Source: Clostridium sp. 1001275B_160808_H3
Lineage (GTDB): Bacteria; Bacillota; Clostridia; Clostridiales; Clostridiaceae
Direction of reading: 5' to 3'
Length of the DNA stretch: 64,000 bases
NCBI RefSeq assembly: GCF_015550425.1
Contig: NZ_JADNAT010000006.1
Location: 1-64,000 of the forward strand
The notes beneath the pieces are model-generated. The model did not search any database. It was not told the DNA's origin and saw only the letters and a program-made list of their open reading frames with translations. Below are positions 54,677-64,000 of the stretch, one piece after another (within the stretch, counting starts at the first letter, position 1; each line of letters opens with the position of its first letter). Made by a program: the position numbers and the translations under genes.

Positions 54677-55600
54677 TTATATTACTATATCTCTATCTTC
54701 CGCAAATTTTTCATCCTTTTTAATTTGTTCAACAAGTTCCTCTAAGGAATTAAACTTTATTTCACCCCTTATTCTTTCAATAAAATAAACTTTAATTTCT
54801 TGTCCATAGATAGTATCATCAAAATTTAATATATATGTTTCTATAGTTAATTGTTGCCCATTTACTGTAGGATTATTCCCAACAGATGTAATTCCTTTAT
54901 AAATTTTATTATTATACTCTACATTAGTATAATAAACTCCCTTATCCGGAATTATTATTTTATTATCGAACTCTAAATTTGCAGTTGGAAATCCTATTGT
55001 TCTTCCTAGTTTTTTACCATGAATAACTCTTCCTTTAATTAAATATGGCTTAGATAACATTTTAGAAGCTTCTTTTACATCTCCTTCTAAAATACTTTTT
55101 CTTATTCTAGTACTACTTATTACATCACCTTTATAAGTGTATGGTTCCATAATATATAATTCATATCCATATTTACTTTGAAGATCTTCTAATAATTTTA
55201 CATCCCCTAAATTTTTATATCCAAATTTAAAGTTAAATCCAACTATAATTCCTTTTACATTATAGTCTACACAAAGTAATTTTATAAAATCCTCTGCAGA
55301 CATTGACATAAATTCTTTAGTAAAGCTTCTTAGTATTACTATATCTACATCTTCTTGTTCTAAATACTTAAGCTTCGTTTCTAAATCCATAATTAATTTA
55401 GGTGTACTTTCTGGCTTTACTAATGTTTTAGGATGATTTTTATATGTAAACACCATACTTTTGCCTTTTTTTTCATTAGCAACTTGGACAGTCTTTTTTA
55501 CAAGGGATAAATGACCATAATGAAGTCCATCAAAACTTCCTAATGCTACATAGTTGTCACTATCCTTATTTTCCATAATAATATCATCTATTACTATCAT
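54677..55600 (-). CDS. ribF: Bifunctional riboflavin kinase / FAD synthetase
   Basis: 307-residue enzyme that makes FMN and FAD. N-terminal adenylyltransferase with ALGSFDGLHYGHLSLV (HxGH-type) and SSTRIRKSILEGDV; C-terminal flavokinase with GRTIGFPTANLEF and KGITSVGNNPTV, IETYILNFDDTIYGQEIKVYF. Follows truB after 11 nt in the nusA-infB operon. Length is standard. Confidence 0.95.
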   Translation of the reverse strand: MIVIDDIIMENKDSDNYVALGSFDGLHYGHLSLVKKTVQVANEKKGKSMVFTYKNHPKTLVKPESTPKLIMDLETKLKYLEQEDVDIVILRSFTKEFMSMSAEDFIKLLCVDYNVKGIIVGFNFKFGYKNLGDVKLLEDLQSKYGYELYIMEPYTYKGDVISSTRIRKSILEGDVKEASKMLSKPYLIKGRVIHGKKLGRTIGFPTANLEFDNKIIIPDKGVYYTNVEYNNKIYKGITSVGNNPTVNGQQLTIETYILNFDDTIYGQEIKVYFIERIRGEIKFNSLEELVEQIKKDEKFAEDRDIVI

Positions 55601-55611
55601 ATCCTGCTCCC

Positions 55612-56490
55612 CTAATTAATTAATAATTTTTCTATTTTAAAGCCTTGATGATCGCTTTTACCAAGTCCTATAAACATTCCACTTTCATCATAAACTCTAT
55701 ATAGTTTTCCTATTTCAATATTTTCTTTGGTAAATCTCTTATCAAAAACTTTAACTCCATTAATTAAAAGTTTTGAATATTTAGTTAAAACTATTAATTT
55801 TTCATAGGAATCTAAAGCATCCTCTATACTTATAATGTAATCTTTTATATTTTCAGAATTTATATCTTCTATATTAATAGATTCATCCTCAGTAAATTTA
55901 GATGTTTTACTTCTTTTTAGCTTTGTCATAGTAGCTCCAACATTTAAAGTTTCCCCTATATCATAACAAAGACTTCTTATATATGTCCCTTTTGAACATG
56001 TAACTTTCATACTAATATATGGATTGTTTATCTTTACATCTTCTATCTTATATATATTTACAAGTCTACCTTCTCTTTCTACTTCTATGCCTTTTCTTGC
56101 CAATTCATAGAGCCTTACACCATTTTGCTTTAAAGCAGAATACATAGGTGGAACTTGAGAATATTCTTTTTCATAAGAATAAATAGCTTTCACTATATTT
56201 TCATCGCTTATATTAGATGGATCTTTTTCCTCTATTATATCTCCCTCTAAATCATATGTAGTAGTTTTTATACCAATCTTAAACTCTACTTCATAGATTT
56301 TTTCACTATTCATTATATAATCAATAATTTTTGTTCCTTTGCCTATACATATAGGCAAAACACCACTTGCTTCTGGATCTAGTGTTCCAGTATGTCCAAC
56401 CTTTCCAGTGCCTGCTGCTTTTTTTATTATTCTTACAACATCAAAAGAAGTCATACCAGTATTCTTAAAAATATTAATTACGCCGTTCAT
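55612..56490 (-). CDS. truB: tRNA pseudouridine-55 synthase
   Basis: 292-residue enzyme that modifies U55 of tRNA. Catalytic Asp in GHTGTLDPEASGVLPI (Asp near residue 38), binding motif QVPPMYSALKQNGVRLYELAR and RSLCYDIGETL. Its ATG overlaps the nrnA stop (TAATG). GTP- and operon-neighbour order nrnA-truB-ribF is typical. Confidence 0.95.
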   Translation of the reverse strand: MNGVINIFKNTGMTSFDVVRIIKKAAGTGKVGHTGTLDPEASGVLPICIGKGTKIIDYIMNSEKIYEVEFKIGIKTTTYDLEGDIIEEKDPSNISDENIVKAIYSYEKEYSQVPPMYSALKQNGVRLYELARKGIEVEREGRLVNIYKIEDVKINNPYISMKVTCSKGTYIRSLCYDIGETLNVGATMTKLKRSKTSKFTEDESINIEDINSENIKDYIISIEDALDSYEKLIVLTKYSKLLINGVKVFDKRFTKENIEIGKLYRVYDESGMFIGLGKSDHQGFKIEKLLIN

Positions 56491-57467
56491 TATAACAACT
56501 CTTTCTCTATTTCCTCTAGAATTTTGTTCTTAGCCTCGTCTAATTTTATCCCCTTTAAAGTTATCCCCGCAGCTTTCACATGGCCACCGCCACCTAGCTT
56601 TTCAGCTATATTTCTAACATCAAATTTATCTTTTGATCTTAAACTTGCCTTAGAACCATTTTCTATTTCCTTTATTAGAACTGCAACTTCTACACCTTTT
56701 ATTTGTAAACCGAAAGATATTATATCTGATGTATCCCCTATTTCTATCCCAAGCTCATCCCCATAAGCCATAGGAATTTTAATTAATGCTACTTTACGAT
56801 CAAATAAAAGTTCCATGTCATTCAATGCTTTACCCATCAATCTAATCTTTTCAAAACTCTTGTTATCAAAAAGATTTTGATGTATGTAGGTATTATTTAC
56901 ACCAATTTTTCTTAATTTTGCTGCAATATTATGAGTTCTAAAAGTTACATTTGAATGTCTAAATGCACCTGTATCTGTAACTAATGATGTATAAAGACAA
57001 GTACCTATCTCTCTTATATCATCACTTTGATTATTAAAATTAATTCCTAATGATTCTAACAATTCAAAAACTATCTCTGCTGTAGCCGCAGCTTCTACAT
57101 CTACATAATTTAAATCTCCATATTTATCATTTGTAATATGATGATCTAAATTTAATATACTTCCTTTAAAATTATCTAAGTCTGCAGATATTCTTTCATA
57201 ATTTCCACAATCTAATACTACAACTATTGAAGTATCATCAACTGGAGTTATTAAATTTCCTGTAGCTTCATTTGCACCTTTAAGAAATTGAAGATTTTCT
57301 GATATTATATCTTTTGAAATTAAATAAGCATCTTTTTTTAAGGTTATTAATCCATTTAATAGTGCAAGTGCACTACCTACTGCATCACCATCAGGTGATA
57401 CATGGTAGGTAATGCCTATTTTTTTACTATCTAAAATTGCTTTAGATATATCTTGTAATGTGTTCAT
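56490..57467 (-). CDS. nrnA: DHH-family oligoribonuclease / pAp phosphatase NrnA
   Basis: 325-residue phosphoesterase that degrades 2-5 nt RNAs and 3'-phosphoadenosine 5'-phosphate. DHH motif LNLDHHITNDKYG (near residue 105), metal motif DGDAVGSALAL, and the DHHA1 domain with GGGGHVKAAG near the C-terminus. Overlaps rbfA (TAATG) and truB by single nucleotides, so all three are coupled. Confidence 0.93.
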   Translation of the reverse strand: MNTLQDISKAILDSKKIGITYHVSPDGDAVGSALALLNGLITLKKDAYLISKDIISENLQFLKGANEATGNLITPVDDTSIVVVLDCGNYERISADLDNFKGSILNLDHHITNDKYGDLNYVDVEAAATAEIVFELLESLGINFNNQSDDIREIGTCLYTSLVTDTGAFRHSNVTFRTHNIAAKLRKIGVNNTYIHQNLFDNKSFEKIRLMGKALNDMELLFDRKVALIKIPMAYGDELGIEIGDTSDIISFGLQIKGVEVAVLIKEIENGSKASLRSKDKFDVRNIAEKLGGGGHVKAAGITLKGIKLDEAKNKILEEIEKELL

Positions 57468-57817
57468 TACTTTTCCTTAACTTTTTCTATAAGCTCTTCT
57501 ATTTTCATACTGTAGCTTATAGAATCATCAAGCTCAAATAATATTTGAGGTGTATTTCTCAAATTCATTCTTTGACTTATTTCTTTTCTTATATATCCGC
57601 TTGCACTTTTTAATGCTGCAAAGGTTTCATTTTTTTCTTCTTCATTTTTACCAAAAATACTTACAAATACCTTTGCATATCTTAAATCCTTAGTTACTTT
57701 AACTGCTGTAATTGAAACCATAGCAGTCATTCTAGGATCTTTAATTTCATCTCTTATGATAACACTTATTTCTCTTCTAACTTCTTCGTTTATTCTGCCA
57801 CCTCTGTAATTAGCCAT
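57467..57817 (-). CDS. rbfA: Ribosome-binding factor A
   Basis: 116-residue KH-like protein for 30S maturation. Typical start MANYRGGRINEEVRREISVI and core DPRMTAMVSITAVKVTKDLRYAKVFVSIFG, RKEISQRMNLRNTPQILFELDDS. GAGGTGA precedes the ATG, 18 nt after infB. Confidence 0.95.
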   Translation of the reverse strand: MANYRGGRINEEVRREISVIIRDEIKDPRMTAMVSITAVKVTKDLRYAKVFVSIFGKNEEEKNETFAALKSASGYIRKEISQRMNLRNTPQILFELDDSISYSMKIEELIEKVKEK

Positions 57818-57835
57818 TTAAAATCACCTCTTTAA

Positions 57836-59881
57836 TTAAAGCTGCTTTCTTTCAATTGCTTGCATACTAAATGACTCTATTACGTCACCTTCTTTAAGAT
57901 CATTAAACTTTTCAACACTTAAACCACATTCATAACCAGTGTTTACTTCCTTCGCATCATCTTTAAATCTCTTAAGTGAAGCTAAAGTTGATTCAAATAT
58001 TACTATTCCATCTCTTATAACTCTAACTTCAGAGTTTCTTATTATTTTACCATCTGTAACGTAACATCCAGCAATTGTTCCTACATTTGAAATCTTATAA
58101 ACCATTCTTACTTCTGCTTTTCCATTTACAACTTCTTTATACTCTGGATCAAGCATTCCAATCATAGCTGATTTAACATCTTCTATTGCATCGTAAATTA
58201 TTCTATATGTTTTAATTTCGACCCCTTCTTTATCTGCAACTACTGTAGCATTTGAATCTGGTCTTACATTAAATCCTATAAGTAATGCATTTGAAGCCGT
58301 TGCAAGAGTAACATCTGTTTCAGTTATAGCACCAACACCACCATGAATTACTCTTACTTTAACATCTTCAGTTGAAAGCTTTTCTAATGATTGTTTTATA
58401 GCTTGAACTGACCCTTGAACATCAGCCTTAACTATAATACCAAGTTCTTTAACTGTTCCTTCTTGAATTTGGCTATATAAATCTTCAAGAGAAACTCTAT
58501 TAGCTGAATGGAAGCTTTCATCTTTAATTTTTTGTTTTCTTGTTTCAGCCATATTTCTTGCTGTTTTTTCATCTTTAACAACAGTAAATCTATCTCCTGC
58601 TGCTGGAACTTCTGAAAGGCCTAAAATTTCCACTGGAATTGAAGGACCAGCTGCTTTTATACTCTTTCCTTTATCATCAAACATAGCTCTTATTCTACCA
58701 TATGTAGAACCAACTAATATTGAATCTCCTACATGTAATGTACCATTTTGAATAAGTAGTGTTGCTACTGCACCTCTACCTTTATCAAGTTTAGCTTCTA
58801 TAACAGTACCCTTAGCTTTTCTCTTTGGATCTGCTTTAAGTTCTGCCATTTCTGCTGTTAATAGAACCATTTCTAATAATTGTTCTAAATTTTCACCTGT
58901 CTTTGCTGATACAGGAACACATATAGTATCTCCACCCCAGTCTTCGGCTACTAATTCATATTCAGTTAATTCTTGTTTAACTCTGTCTATATTAGCTCCT
59001 GGTCTATCTATTTTATTTATAGCTACTATCATAGGAACTTCCGCTGCTTTACAGTGGCTAATAGCTTCTTTTGTTTGTGGCATTATACCATCATCTGCTG
59101 CAACAACTAATATAACTACGTCTGTAACTTGAGCTCCTCTTGCTCTCATTGCTGTAAAAGCTTCGTGTCCTGGTGTATCTAAAAATGTTAATTTTTCGCC
59201 ATTTAAATTTACAGTGTAAGCTCCAATATGTTGAGTTATACCACCAGCTTCATGAGCAGTAACATTAGCTTTTCTTATAGCATCTAATAATGAAGTCTTA
59301 CCATGGTCAACGTGACCCATAACTGTAACTATAGGAGGTCTCTTAACTAGGTTTTCTTCTACCACTTCTTCTTCTTCAACCACTTCTAGCTCTTCTTTTT
59401 CTTCTTTTTTAACAACTAAACACTCATATTTTTCACATACTTTTTCAGCAGTTGCAAAATCTATTTCTTGATTTATAGCAGCCATAACGCCTGTAAAAAT
59501 AAGAGTCTTTATAACATCTGCACTTGGTTTTCCAAGTTTTTCTGAAAGTTCTTTTACAGTTATTGTCTCTCCAATTTCAACAACACCTGATCCGCCTTCA
59601 CCAATTATGTTAGCGTCTTCTTCTACTTTCTTTCTTTTTCTTTTTTTAGCTTGATTATTAACTTCTTCAGCTAATATTTCTTCATATTCATCAACTATAG
59701 TTTTATCTCCTGATGCTCCAGTATCTCCAATTAACTCTTTGATTAACTCTGCATCTTCATCTTCTATAACGCTCATATGATTTTTTACATCAACGCTAAA
59801 CTCATTCATTAATAATTCTATAAGTTCCTTTGAACTTATTTGCAGTTCTTTTGCCAATTCATATACTCTGATTTTTGACAA
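57836..59881 (-). CDS. infB: Translation initiation factor IF-2
   Basis: 681-residue GTPase that brings initiator tRNA to the 30S subunit. N-terminal IF2_N segment ([20 protein letters not shown]), acidic linker, G domain with [20 protein letters not shown] and NKIDRP, then domains II-IV. The N-terminal part is shorter than in Bacillus or E. coli. The TTG at 59881 is preferred (GGGGGTGA 5-6 nt upstream), giving the conserved MSKIRVYEL start; the GTG further up lies in the ribosome binding site. Confidence 0.96.
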   Translation of the reverse strand: MSKIRVYELAKELQISSKELIELLMNEFSVDVKNHMSVIEDEDAELIKELIGDTGASGDKTIVDEYEEILAEEVNNQAKKRKRKKVEEDANIIGEGGSGVVEIGETITVKELSEKLGKPSADVIKTLIFTGVMAAINQEIDFATAEKVCEKYECLVVKKEEKEELEVVEEEEVVEENLVKRPPIVTVMGHVDHGKTSLLDAIRKANVTAHEAGGITQHIGAYTVNLNGEKLTFLDTPGHEAFTAMRARGAQVTDVVILVVAADDGIMPQTKEAISHCKAAEVPMIVAINKIDRPGANIDRVKQELTEYELVAEDWGGDTICVPVSAKTGENLEQLLEMVLLTAEMAELKADPKRKAKGTVIEAKLDKGRGAVATLLIQNGTLHVGDSILVGSTYGRIRAMFDDKGKSIKAAGPSIPVEILGLSEVPAAGDRFTVVKDEKTARNMAETRKQKIKDESFHSANRVSLEDLYSQIQEGTVKELGIIVKADVQGSVQAIKQSLEKLSTEDVKVRVIHGGVGAITETDVTLATASNALLIGFNVRPDSNATVVADKEGVEIKTYRIIYDAIEDVKSAMIGMLDPEYKEVVNGKAEVRMVYKISNVGTIAGCYVTDGKIIRNSEVRVIRDGIVIFESTLASLKRFKDDAKEVNTGYECGLSVEKFNDLKEGDVIESFSMQAIERKQL

Positions 59882-59896
59882 TAAAATCACCCCCGG

Positions 59897-60211
59897 TTAA
59901 ATTTTAACTTTTTCCTCTTCGTAAAGGGTATAAAGTTTTTTAGCCATATTTTCATCTGTTATAGCTAATATTTTCACTTCTTCTCTTCCAATTGCAGCAC
60001 CTAACTCTTCTTTTGAAAAGTCTTCTATAAATTTTATATCTTTTGATACGCAATGATTTTTAAATTTCTTTTTTGTACTATTTGAAGCATCATTAGACAT
60101 GATGAATAAAAAAATAGATTTCCTATTTCTTTGCTCGTCACATTTACTATACCCTTCAACTAAATTTCCTGATCTTTTAGCTAGGCCTAGAAAATTAAAA
60201 AATTTATTCAT
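59897..60211 (-). CDS. ylxQ: L7Ae-like ribosome-associated protein YlxQ
   Basis: 104-residue K-turn-binding protein of the L7Ae/L30e family. Starts MNKFFNFLGLAKRSGNLVEGYSKC. Core FLFIMSNDASNSTKKKF and the AAIGREEVKILAITDENMAKKL C-terminus. Its ATG overlaps the end of rnpM by 8 nt. The neighbouring order nusA-rnpM-ylxQ-infB is standard in Firmicutes. Exact RNA target not known. Confidence 0.9.
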   Translation of the reverse strand: MNKFFNFLGLAKRSGNLVEGYSKCDEQRNRKSIFLFIMSNDASNSTKKKFKNHCVSKDIKFIEDFSKEELGAAIGREEVKILAITDENMAKKLYTLYEEEKVKI

Positions 60212-60470
60212 TTTCAATCTCTTCCCTTAATCTATTGTATATAACTTCATCTATAGCTATATCTAAATTTCTTGAAAGCCTTTTTGTTTTAAAAGCTTTT
60301 TCTAAACACTCTTTATCTTTGCAAATATATGCGCCTCTGCCTGATTTTTTCCCAGTTAAATCAACTGAAACATCACCTTCTGGAGTTTTTACTACCCTTA
60401 TAAGTTCCTTTTTAGGTTTCATCTCCATACATCCTGTGCACATTCTCAAAGGAATTTTCTTTACTTTCAT
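60204..60470 (-). CDS. rnpM: RNase P modulator RnpM (YlxR)
   Basis: 88-residue basic protein of the YlxR family. Conserved start IPLRMCTGCMEMKPKKELIRVV with the CTGC motif, and GKKSGRGAYICKDKECLEKAFKTKRL. Recent work on the family describes it as binding RNase P RNA and modulating its activity. Good AGGGAGG site before the ATG; follows nusA by 12 nt. Confidence 0.92.
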   Translation of the reverse strand: MKVKKIPLRMCTGCMEMKPKKELIRVVKTPEGDVSVDLTGKKSGRGAYICKDKECLEKAFKTKRLSRNLDIAIDEVIYNRLREEIENE

Positions 60471-60482
60471 AAAAATCCTCCC

Positions 60483-61565
60483 TTATTCTATAGTTTCTTC
60501 AACTGTTTCTTCTTTTAATGCATCTGCTTGAGATTTGCTTTTTATATCTATTTTCCAATTTGTTAACTTAGCTGCAAGTCTAACATTTTGCCCTTCTTTT
60601 CCTATTGCAAGTGATAATTGATTATCGTCTACAACTACTTTAGCAGATTTTGTTTCTTCACAAGCAACTACTTCTAAAACTTTAGCAGGACTTAATGATG
60701 CTGCTATAAACTCTTCAGGATTTTTGCTCCATTTTATTATATCAATCTTTTCACCTTTAAGCTCGTTAACTATATTTTGTACTCTTGTTCCTTTCGGTCC
60801 AACACAAGCCCCCATTGGATCTACATTTTCATCATTTGAGTAAACAGCAATTTTACTTCTTGAACCAGCTTCTCTTGAAATACTCTTTATTTCAACAACA
60901 CCTTCATATATTTCAGGCACTTCTAACTCAAATAGTCTTTTTACTAAACCTGGATGGGTTCTTGAAACTAAAATTTGAGCCCCTTTTGATCCATTTTTAA
61001 CTTCTACAACATATAGTTTTACTTTTTCATTAAATTTATATTCTTCTCCTGGAATTTGTTCATTTGGTCCAATAGATGTTTCTATTCTTCCAAGATTTAC
61101 AAAGACATTACCTTTATCTTTTCTTAAGACAGTACCAGTAATTATGTCATATTCTAATTCTTTGTACTCTGAATATACTATGTTTCTTTCAGCTTCTCTT
61201 ATTCTTTGAGTTACCACACCCTTAGCAAGCTGAGCTGCTACTCTACCAAAATTCTTTGGAGTAACTTCTAAATCAACTATATCATCAAGATCATATCTTG
61301 GGCTAACTTCCTTAGCTTCTTCTAAACTTATTTCAGTTACATCATCATACACATCTTCAACTACTACTTTTTGAGCGTATACATGAATTTCTCCTGTTTC
61401 TCTATTTATACTTACTTTAACATTTTGTGCTGAAGTTGTTGGGCTAGCGTAGTTCTTTTTGTATGCTGCAACTAACGCATCCTCAATAGTTGTAAAAAGT
61501 AAATCTTCGCTAATCCCCTTATCTTTAACAATTTCTCTAAGAGCACCTATAAACTCTTGGTTCAT
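60483..61565 (-). CDS. nusA: Transcription factor NusA
   Basis: 360-residue transcription elongation/termination factor. N-terminal RNA-polymerase-binding domain, S1 domain (ITGTVLRKDKGNVFVNLGRIETSIGPNEQ), KH1 (IAVYSNDENVDPMGACVGPKGTRVQNIVNELKGEKIDII) and KH2 (VVVDDNQLSLAIGKEGQNVRLAAKLTNWKI). No extra C-terminal acidic repeats, as expected in Firmicutes. It may regulate its own operon through the leader at 62107-62211. Confidence 0.96.
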   Translation of the reverse strand: MNQEFIGALREIVKDKGISEDLLFTTIEDALVAAYKKNYASPTTSAQNVKVSINRETGEIHVYAQKVVVEDVYDDVTEISLEEAKEVSPRYDLDDIVDLEVTPKNFGRVAAQLAKGVVTQRIREAERNIVYSEYKELEYDIITGTVLRKDKGNVFVNLGRIETSIGPNEQIPGEEYKFNEKVKLYVVEVKNGSKGAQILVSRTHPGLVKRLFELEVPEIYEGVVEIKSISREAGSRSKIAVYSNDENVDPMGACVGPKGTRVQNIVNELKGEKIDIIKWSKNPEEFIAASLSPAKVLEVVACEETKSAKVVVDDNQLSLAIGKEGQNVRLAAKLTNWKIDIKSKSQADALKEETVEETIE

Positions 61566-61581
61566 TTTAATATCCTCCTTA

Positions 61582-62040
61582 TTATATTTCCCCTTCTAAA
61601 TTGGCTAATTTTATTTTATCTTTTGGAATTGTAACTAACTCATCAGCTTCAACTACAACTGAATCATCACTTACTTCCTTTAATATACCTTTTAAATTTT
61701 TTCTTCCATTTAATGATTTTGTGAATTTAACCATTATCTCTTTTCCTATTTGCTTTTTAAAGTGTTCATCTGTAAATAGTCCTCTATTTAATCCTGGTGA
61801 TGAAACTTCCAAGAAGTATGCATCTTTGATTGGATCTTTTTCATCCATGACATCACTTACTCTTCTAGACAATGCTTCACAATCAGATAATGCTATACCA
61901 CCATCTTTATCAATATATATTCTTAAATAATAATCTCCATTTTCTTTTACATACTCAATGTGATAAATTTCATAATTAAGTTCTTCAGCTATAGGTCTTA
62001 CTAATTGATCAATAGTTTCTAATAATGCATCAACTTTCAT
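61582..62040 (-). CDS. rimP: Ribosome maturation factor RimP
   Basis: 152-residue 30S assembly factor, first gene of the rimP-nusA-rnpM-ylxQ-infB operon. Characteristic DKDGGIALSDCEALSRRVSDVMDEKDPI and FLEVSSPGLNRGLFTDEHFKKQIGKEI, then a C-terminal SH3-like domain (KGILKEVSDDSVVVEADEL). GGAGG precedes the ATG. Confidence 0.95.
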   Translation of the reverse strand: MKVDALLETIDQLVRPIAEELNYEIYHIEYVKENGDYYLRIYIDKDGGIALSDCEALSRRVSDVMDEKDPIKDAYFLEVSSPGLNRGLFTDEHFKKQIGKEIMVKFTKSLNGRKNLKGILKEVSDDSVVVEADELVTIPKDKIKLANLEGEI

Positions 62041-62106
62041 ATTAACCCTCCTTTACTATATTCAGTTTTTAAATTTTAAAGCTTTACTAAATCTTAACTA
62101 CTCTAT

Positions 62107-62133
62107 AAAAAAAGCAACTATTTGTAGTTGCAA
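62107..62133 (-). terminator. Terminator/attenuator in the rimP-nusA leader
   Basis: GCAACTA, loop of 4 nt, TAGTTGC, then seven T on the minus strand, 67 nt before the rimP ATG. It lies downstream of the predicted rimP promoter (62206-62234), so it would stop part of the transcripts before the operon. Confidence 0.7.
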
Positions 62134-62144
62134 TTAAATAGAAA

Positions 62145-62169
62145 GAGCGGGCATTTATCACTCCCACTC
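62145..62169 (-). other. First hairpin of the rimP-nusA leader
   Basis: On the mRNA GAGTGGG pairs with CCCGCTC around an 11-nt loop, followed by TTTC. It is near the 5' end of the predicted transcript, before the terminator at 62107. Confidence 0.5.
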
Positions 62170-62205
62170 ACATTTTCTAGCTATTAGTAAATTACTTCTT
62201 TAATT

Positions 62206-62234
62206 ATCCTATCATAATTTCCTAATTAATACAA
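62206..62234 (-). promoter_or_regulatory. Predicted promoter of the rimP-nusA-infB operon
   Basis: TTGTAT (62229-62234), 17-nt spacer, TAGGAT (62206-62211) on the minus strand. Predicted start near 62198, giving a leader of about 155 nt. Confidence 0.5.
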
Positions 62235-62281
62235 GGGGTAGTAATTAAATTGTTACGCTACTTATATTAATTACTTGCCCC
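62235..62281 (-). terminator. Terminator-like hairpin after polC
   Basis: GGGGTAGTAATTAA faces TTAATTACTTGCCCC with one bulge, 25 nt after the polC stop. The T-run on the minus strand is poor (CTTGTATT). Confidence 0.55.
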
Positions 62282-62305
62282 ATATATATTATTTTTATAC
62301 TTAAT

Positions 62306-64000
62306 TTAAAACAAGGATAACTGATTCGTTTCTGACATTCCTTCAAGGCACCCATGATTACTCAATGTTTCTATTACAGTTTTTGAAACTTTTGATCTTA
62401 CTCTTAAATCCTCTTTAGATATAAATTCGCCTTCTTTTCTAGCTTCTACTATACTTTTTGCTGCGTTATCTCCAACTCCTTGAAGCGCACTTATAGGAGG
62501 TCTTATTCCATCCTTCTCAATTGTAAACTTTGTTGCTTCTGATATATATAAATCTACCTTTAAGAATTTGAGTCCTCTTGCATAAAGTTCATAGGAAAGT
62601 TCTAAAACAGTAATTAATCCCTTATCTTTTGCTGTAACTTTATTTCCTAGTTCGTAAAGTTCATCTAATTTTGCTTTTATTGCTCCTGGTCCTTTACAAA
62701 TAAGGTCTGCATCAAAATCATCTGCTCTTACAGTAAAATATGTTGCATAATATGCTTCAGGATAATATACCTTAAAGTAAGCTATCCTTACAGCCATCAT
62801 TACATAAGCAACAGCATGCCCTTTAGGGAACATGTATTTTATTCTTTTACATGACTCTATATACCAATCAGGAACATTATTTTCCTTCATTGTTTTTTCA
62901 AATTCTTCTGTAAGTCCCTTACCTTTTCTTACACTTTCCATTATGGTAAACGCCATCTTAGGAGGTACTCCAGCATACATTAGATAAACCATGATATCAT
63001 CTCTTGTAGATATACAGTCTTTAAGTGTAGTATATCCTTCTTTTATAAAGTACTGTGCATTGTTAAGCCATACATCTGTACCATGTGAAAGACCAGATAT
63101 TCTAACTAAATCTGCGAAACTTTTGGGTTGAGTATCTACAAGCATTCCTCTAACAAATTTTGTACCAAATTCCGGAAGTCCATAACTACCAACTTCACAC
63201 CCTAGTTCTTCCTTAGTTACTCCTAGTGCTTCTGGTGAAGTAAATAAAGAAATAACTTTTTTATCATTTAAAGGTATTGTCTTAGGGTCTACTCCTGTTA
63301 AATCTTGAAGCATTCTTATCATAGTTGGATCGTCGTGTCCAAGTATATCAAGCTTAAGTAATCTTCCTGATATAGAGTGATAATCAAAATGAGTTGTTGT
63401 AACATCTGATGTTGGATCATCAGCAGGACGTTGTATTGGTGTGAAATTATAAATTTCATTATCACTTGGAACAACCATAATACCACCTGGATGCTGTCCT
63501 GTTGTTCTTTTTATTCCTGTGCAACCAATAGTTAATCTTTCAATTTCAGCACTTGATGCTCTAAGCCCTCTTTCATCTAAATATTTTCTTACATATCCAT
63601 ATGCTGTTTTTTCAGCAACAGTACCTATTGTTCCTGCTTTAAATACGTATCCTTTACCAAACAAAACTTCTGTATATTTATGAATTTCTCCTTGGTTATC
63701 ACCTGAAAAGTTAAGATCTATATCAGGTTCCTTATCACCTTCAAATCCTAGGAAAGTTTCAAACGGTATATCATGACCATCTTTTATATATTTAGCTCCA
63801 CATTTCGGACAATCCTTATCTTCTAAATCAGCACCTGAGCTTACAGAACCATCTAAGAAGAACTCCGAATTTTTACAGTTAGGGCAAACGTAATGTGGAG
63901 GTAACCCATTAACCTCTGTTATATTTGACATTGTTGCAACAAAAGATGATCCAACAGATCCTCTTGATCCAACTAAGTAACCATCTGCTAGTGATTTTGC
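62306..64000 (-). CDS. polC: DNA polymerase III PolC type, C-terminal part (cut by the window edge)
   Basis: Partial gene: the frame is open to the window end, where it reads [20 protein letters not shown] before [20 protein letters not shown]. These 565 residues are the palm, fingers and tail of the Gram-positive replicative polymerase. Zinc-finger-like CPNC...CPKC (near 63860-63800), [15 protein letters not shown] with catalytic Asp residues, [49 protein letters not shown] and [20 protein letters not shown]. The ATG at 63931 is internal, not the start. Confidence 0.95.
   Translation of the reverse strand, partial: AKSLADGYLVGSRGSVGSSFVATMSNITEVNGLPPHYVCPNCKNSEFFLDGSVSSGADLEDKDCPKCGAKYIKDGHDIPFETFLGFEGDKEPDIDLNFSGDNQGEIHKYTEVLFGKGYVFKAGTIGTVAEKTAYGYVRKYLDERGLRASSAEIERLTIGCTGIKRTTGQHPGGIMVVPSDNEIYNFTPIQRPADDPTSDVTTTHFDYHSISGRLLKLDILGHDDPTMIRMLQDLTGVDPKTIPLNDKKVISLFTSPEALGVTKEELGCEVGSYGLPEFGTKFVRGMLVDTQPKSFADLVRISGLSHGTDVWLNNAQYFIKEGYTTLKDCISTRDDIMVYLMYAGVPPKMAFTIMESVRKGKGLTEEFEKTMKENNVPDWYIESCKRIKYMFPKGHAVAYVMMAVRIAYFKVYYPEAYYATYFTVRADDFDADLICKGPGAIKAKLDELYELGNKVTAKDKGLITVLELSYELYARGLKFLKVDLYISEATKFTIEKDGIRPPISALQGVGDNAAKSIVEARKEGEFISKEDLRVRSKVSKTVIETLSNHGCLEGMSETNQLSLF

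Noticed and set aside
1..64000. CRISPR arrays, rRNA, tRNA, prophage
   Set aside because: No regularly spaced repeats, no tRNA cloverleaf with CCA-like end, no rRNA signature and no phage structural genes were noticed while reading both strands.

Overview
The window is AT-rich (about 27-30% GC by eye) and comes from a spore-forming, motile, anaerobic Firmicute, most likely Clostridium sensu stricto. The reasons are the typical clostridial gene order polC-rimP-nusA-rnpM-ylxQ-infB-rbfA-nrnA-truB-ribF-rpsO-pnp-M16-ymxH-dapG-tepA-ftsK-rimO-pgsA-recA-rny-spoVS, strong GGAGG ribosome binding sites, motAB, and spoVS behind a sigma-H type promoter. No rRNA, tRNA, CRISPR array or intact insertion sequence was seen. 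Nearly everything is read leftwards (minus strand).

Layout. 189-2943: BceAB-like ABC exporter without its two-component system. 3136-4140: MprF-like flippase-domain membrane protein. 4331-4411: possible micro-ORF. 4611-25853: accessory purine-catabolism island. In transcription order (right to left) it holds two tandem NCS2 xanthine/urate-type permeases, a YgeV-like sigma-54 activator, xdhA-xdhB-xdhC, an 8-oxoguanine-deaminase-like amidohydrolase, mocA (ygfJ), a YgeY-type M20 hydrolase, a second sigma-54 activator, a HAD phosphatase, a 56-aa membrane peptide, ssnA, a shortened ygfK and a fused FeS-Mo xanthine dehydrogenase of the selenium-dependent type. 26280-35666: mixed small operons (two unknown proteins, glycogen debranching enzyme, ArsC/Spx-like protein, plus-strand M50-like metalloprotease, motAB, TPR protein, GerMN lipoprotein). 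35770-40381: unknown propeller-like protein, a 55-aa DnaJ-type zinc-finger peptide, purB, DUF378 protein, ptsH, spoVS. 40563-64000: conserved housekeeping run from rny up to the 3' part of polC, which leaves the window.

How the purine genes fit together. Permeases import purines. Amidohydrolases deaminate guanine-type substrates. Two molybdenum hydroxylases (XdhABC and the fused enzyme) oxidise or reduce the ring, with MocA supplying the cytidylylated cofactor. YgfK and YgeY belong to the anaerobic urate/purine pathway known from E. coli and gut clostridia. Four near-consensus -24/-12 promoters, all with exact 10-bp GG-GC spacing, precede ssnA, ygeY, the ygeV-like gene and the distal permease. 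This matches the two sigma-54 activators. xdhABC instead has a sigma-70-type promoter with a cre-like box.

Most notable points. (1) The YgfK-like protein lacks the whole FAD/NAD(P) module of the E. coli type. (2) One of the two near-identical permeases has Gln in place of the TM8 Glu that is essential in characterised NCS2 transporters. (3) An inverted pair of TTATCAAAA-type half-sites recurs 5' of four purine genes. (4) ygeX, ygeW, hyuA and the selenium-insertion genes yqeB/yqeC/selD are not in the window. (5) Several small proteins were overlooked because of their size. Start codons were adjusted wherever a Shine-Dalgarno sequence lay inside the longest reading frame.
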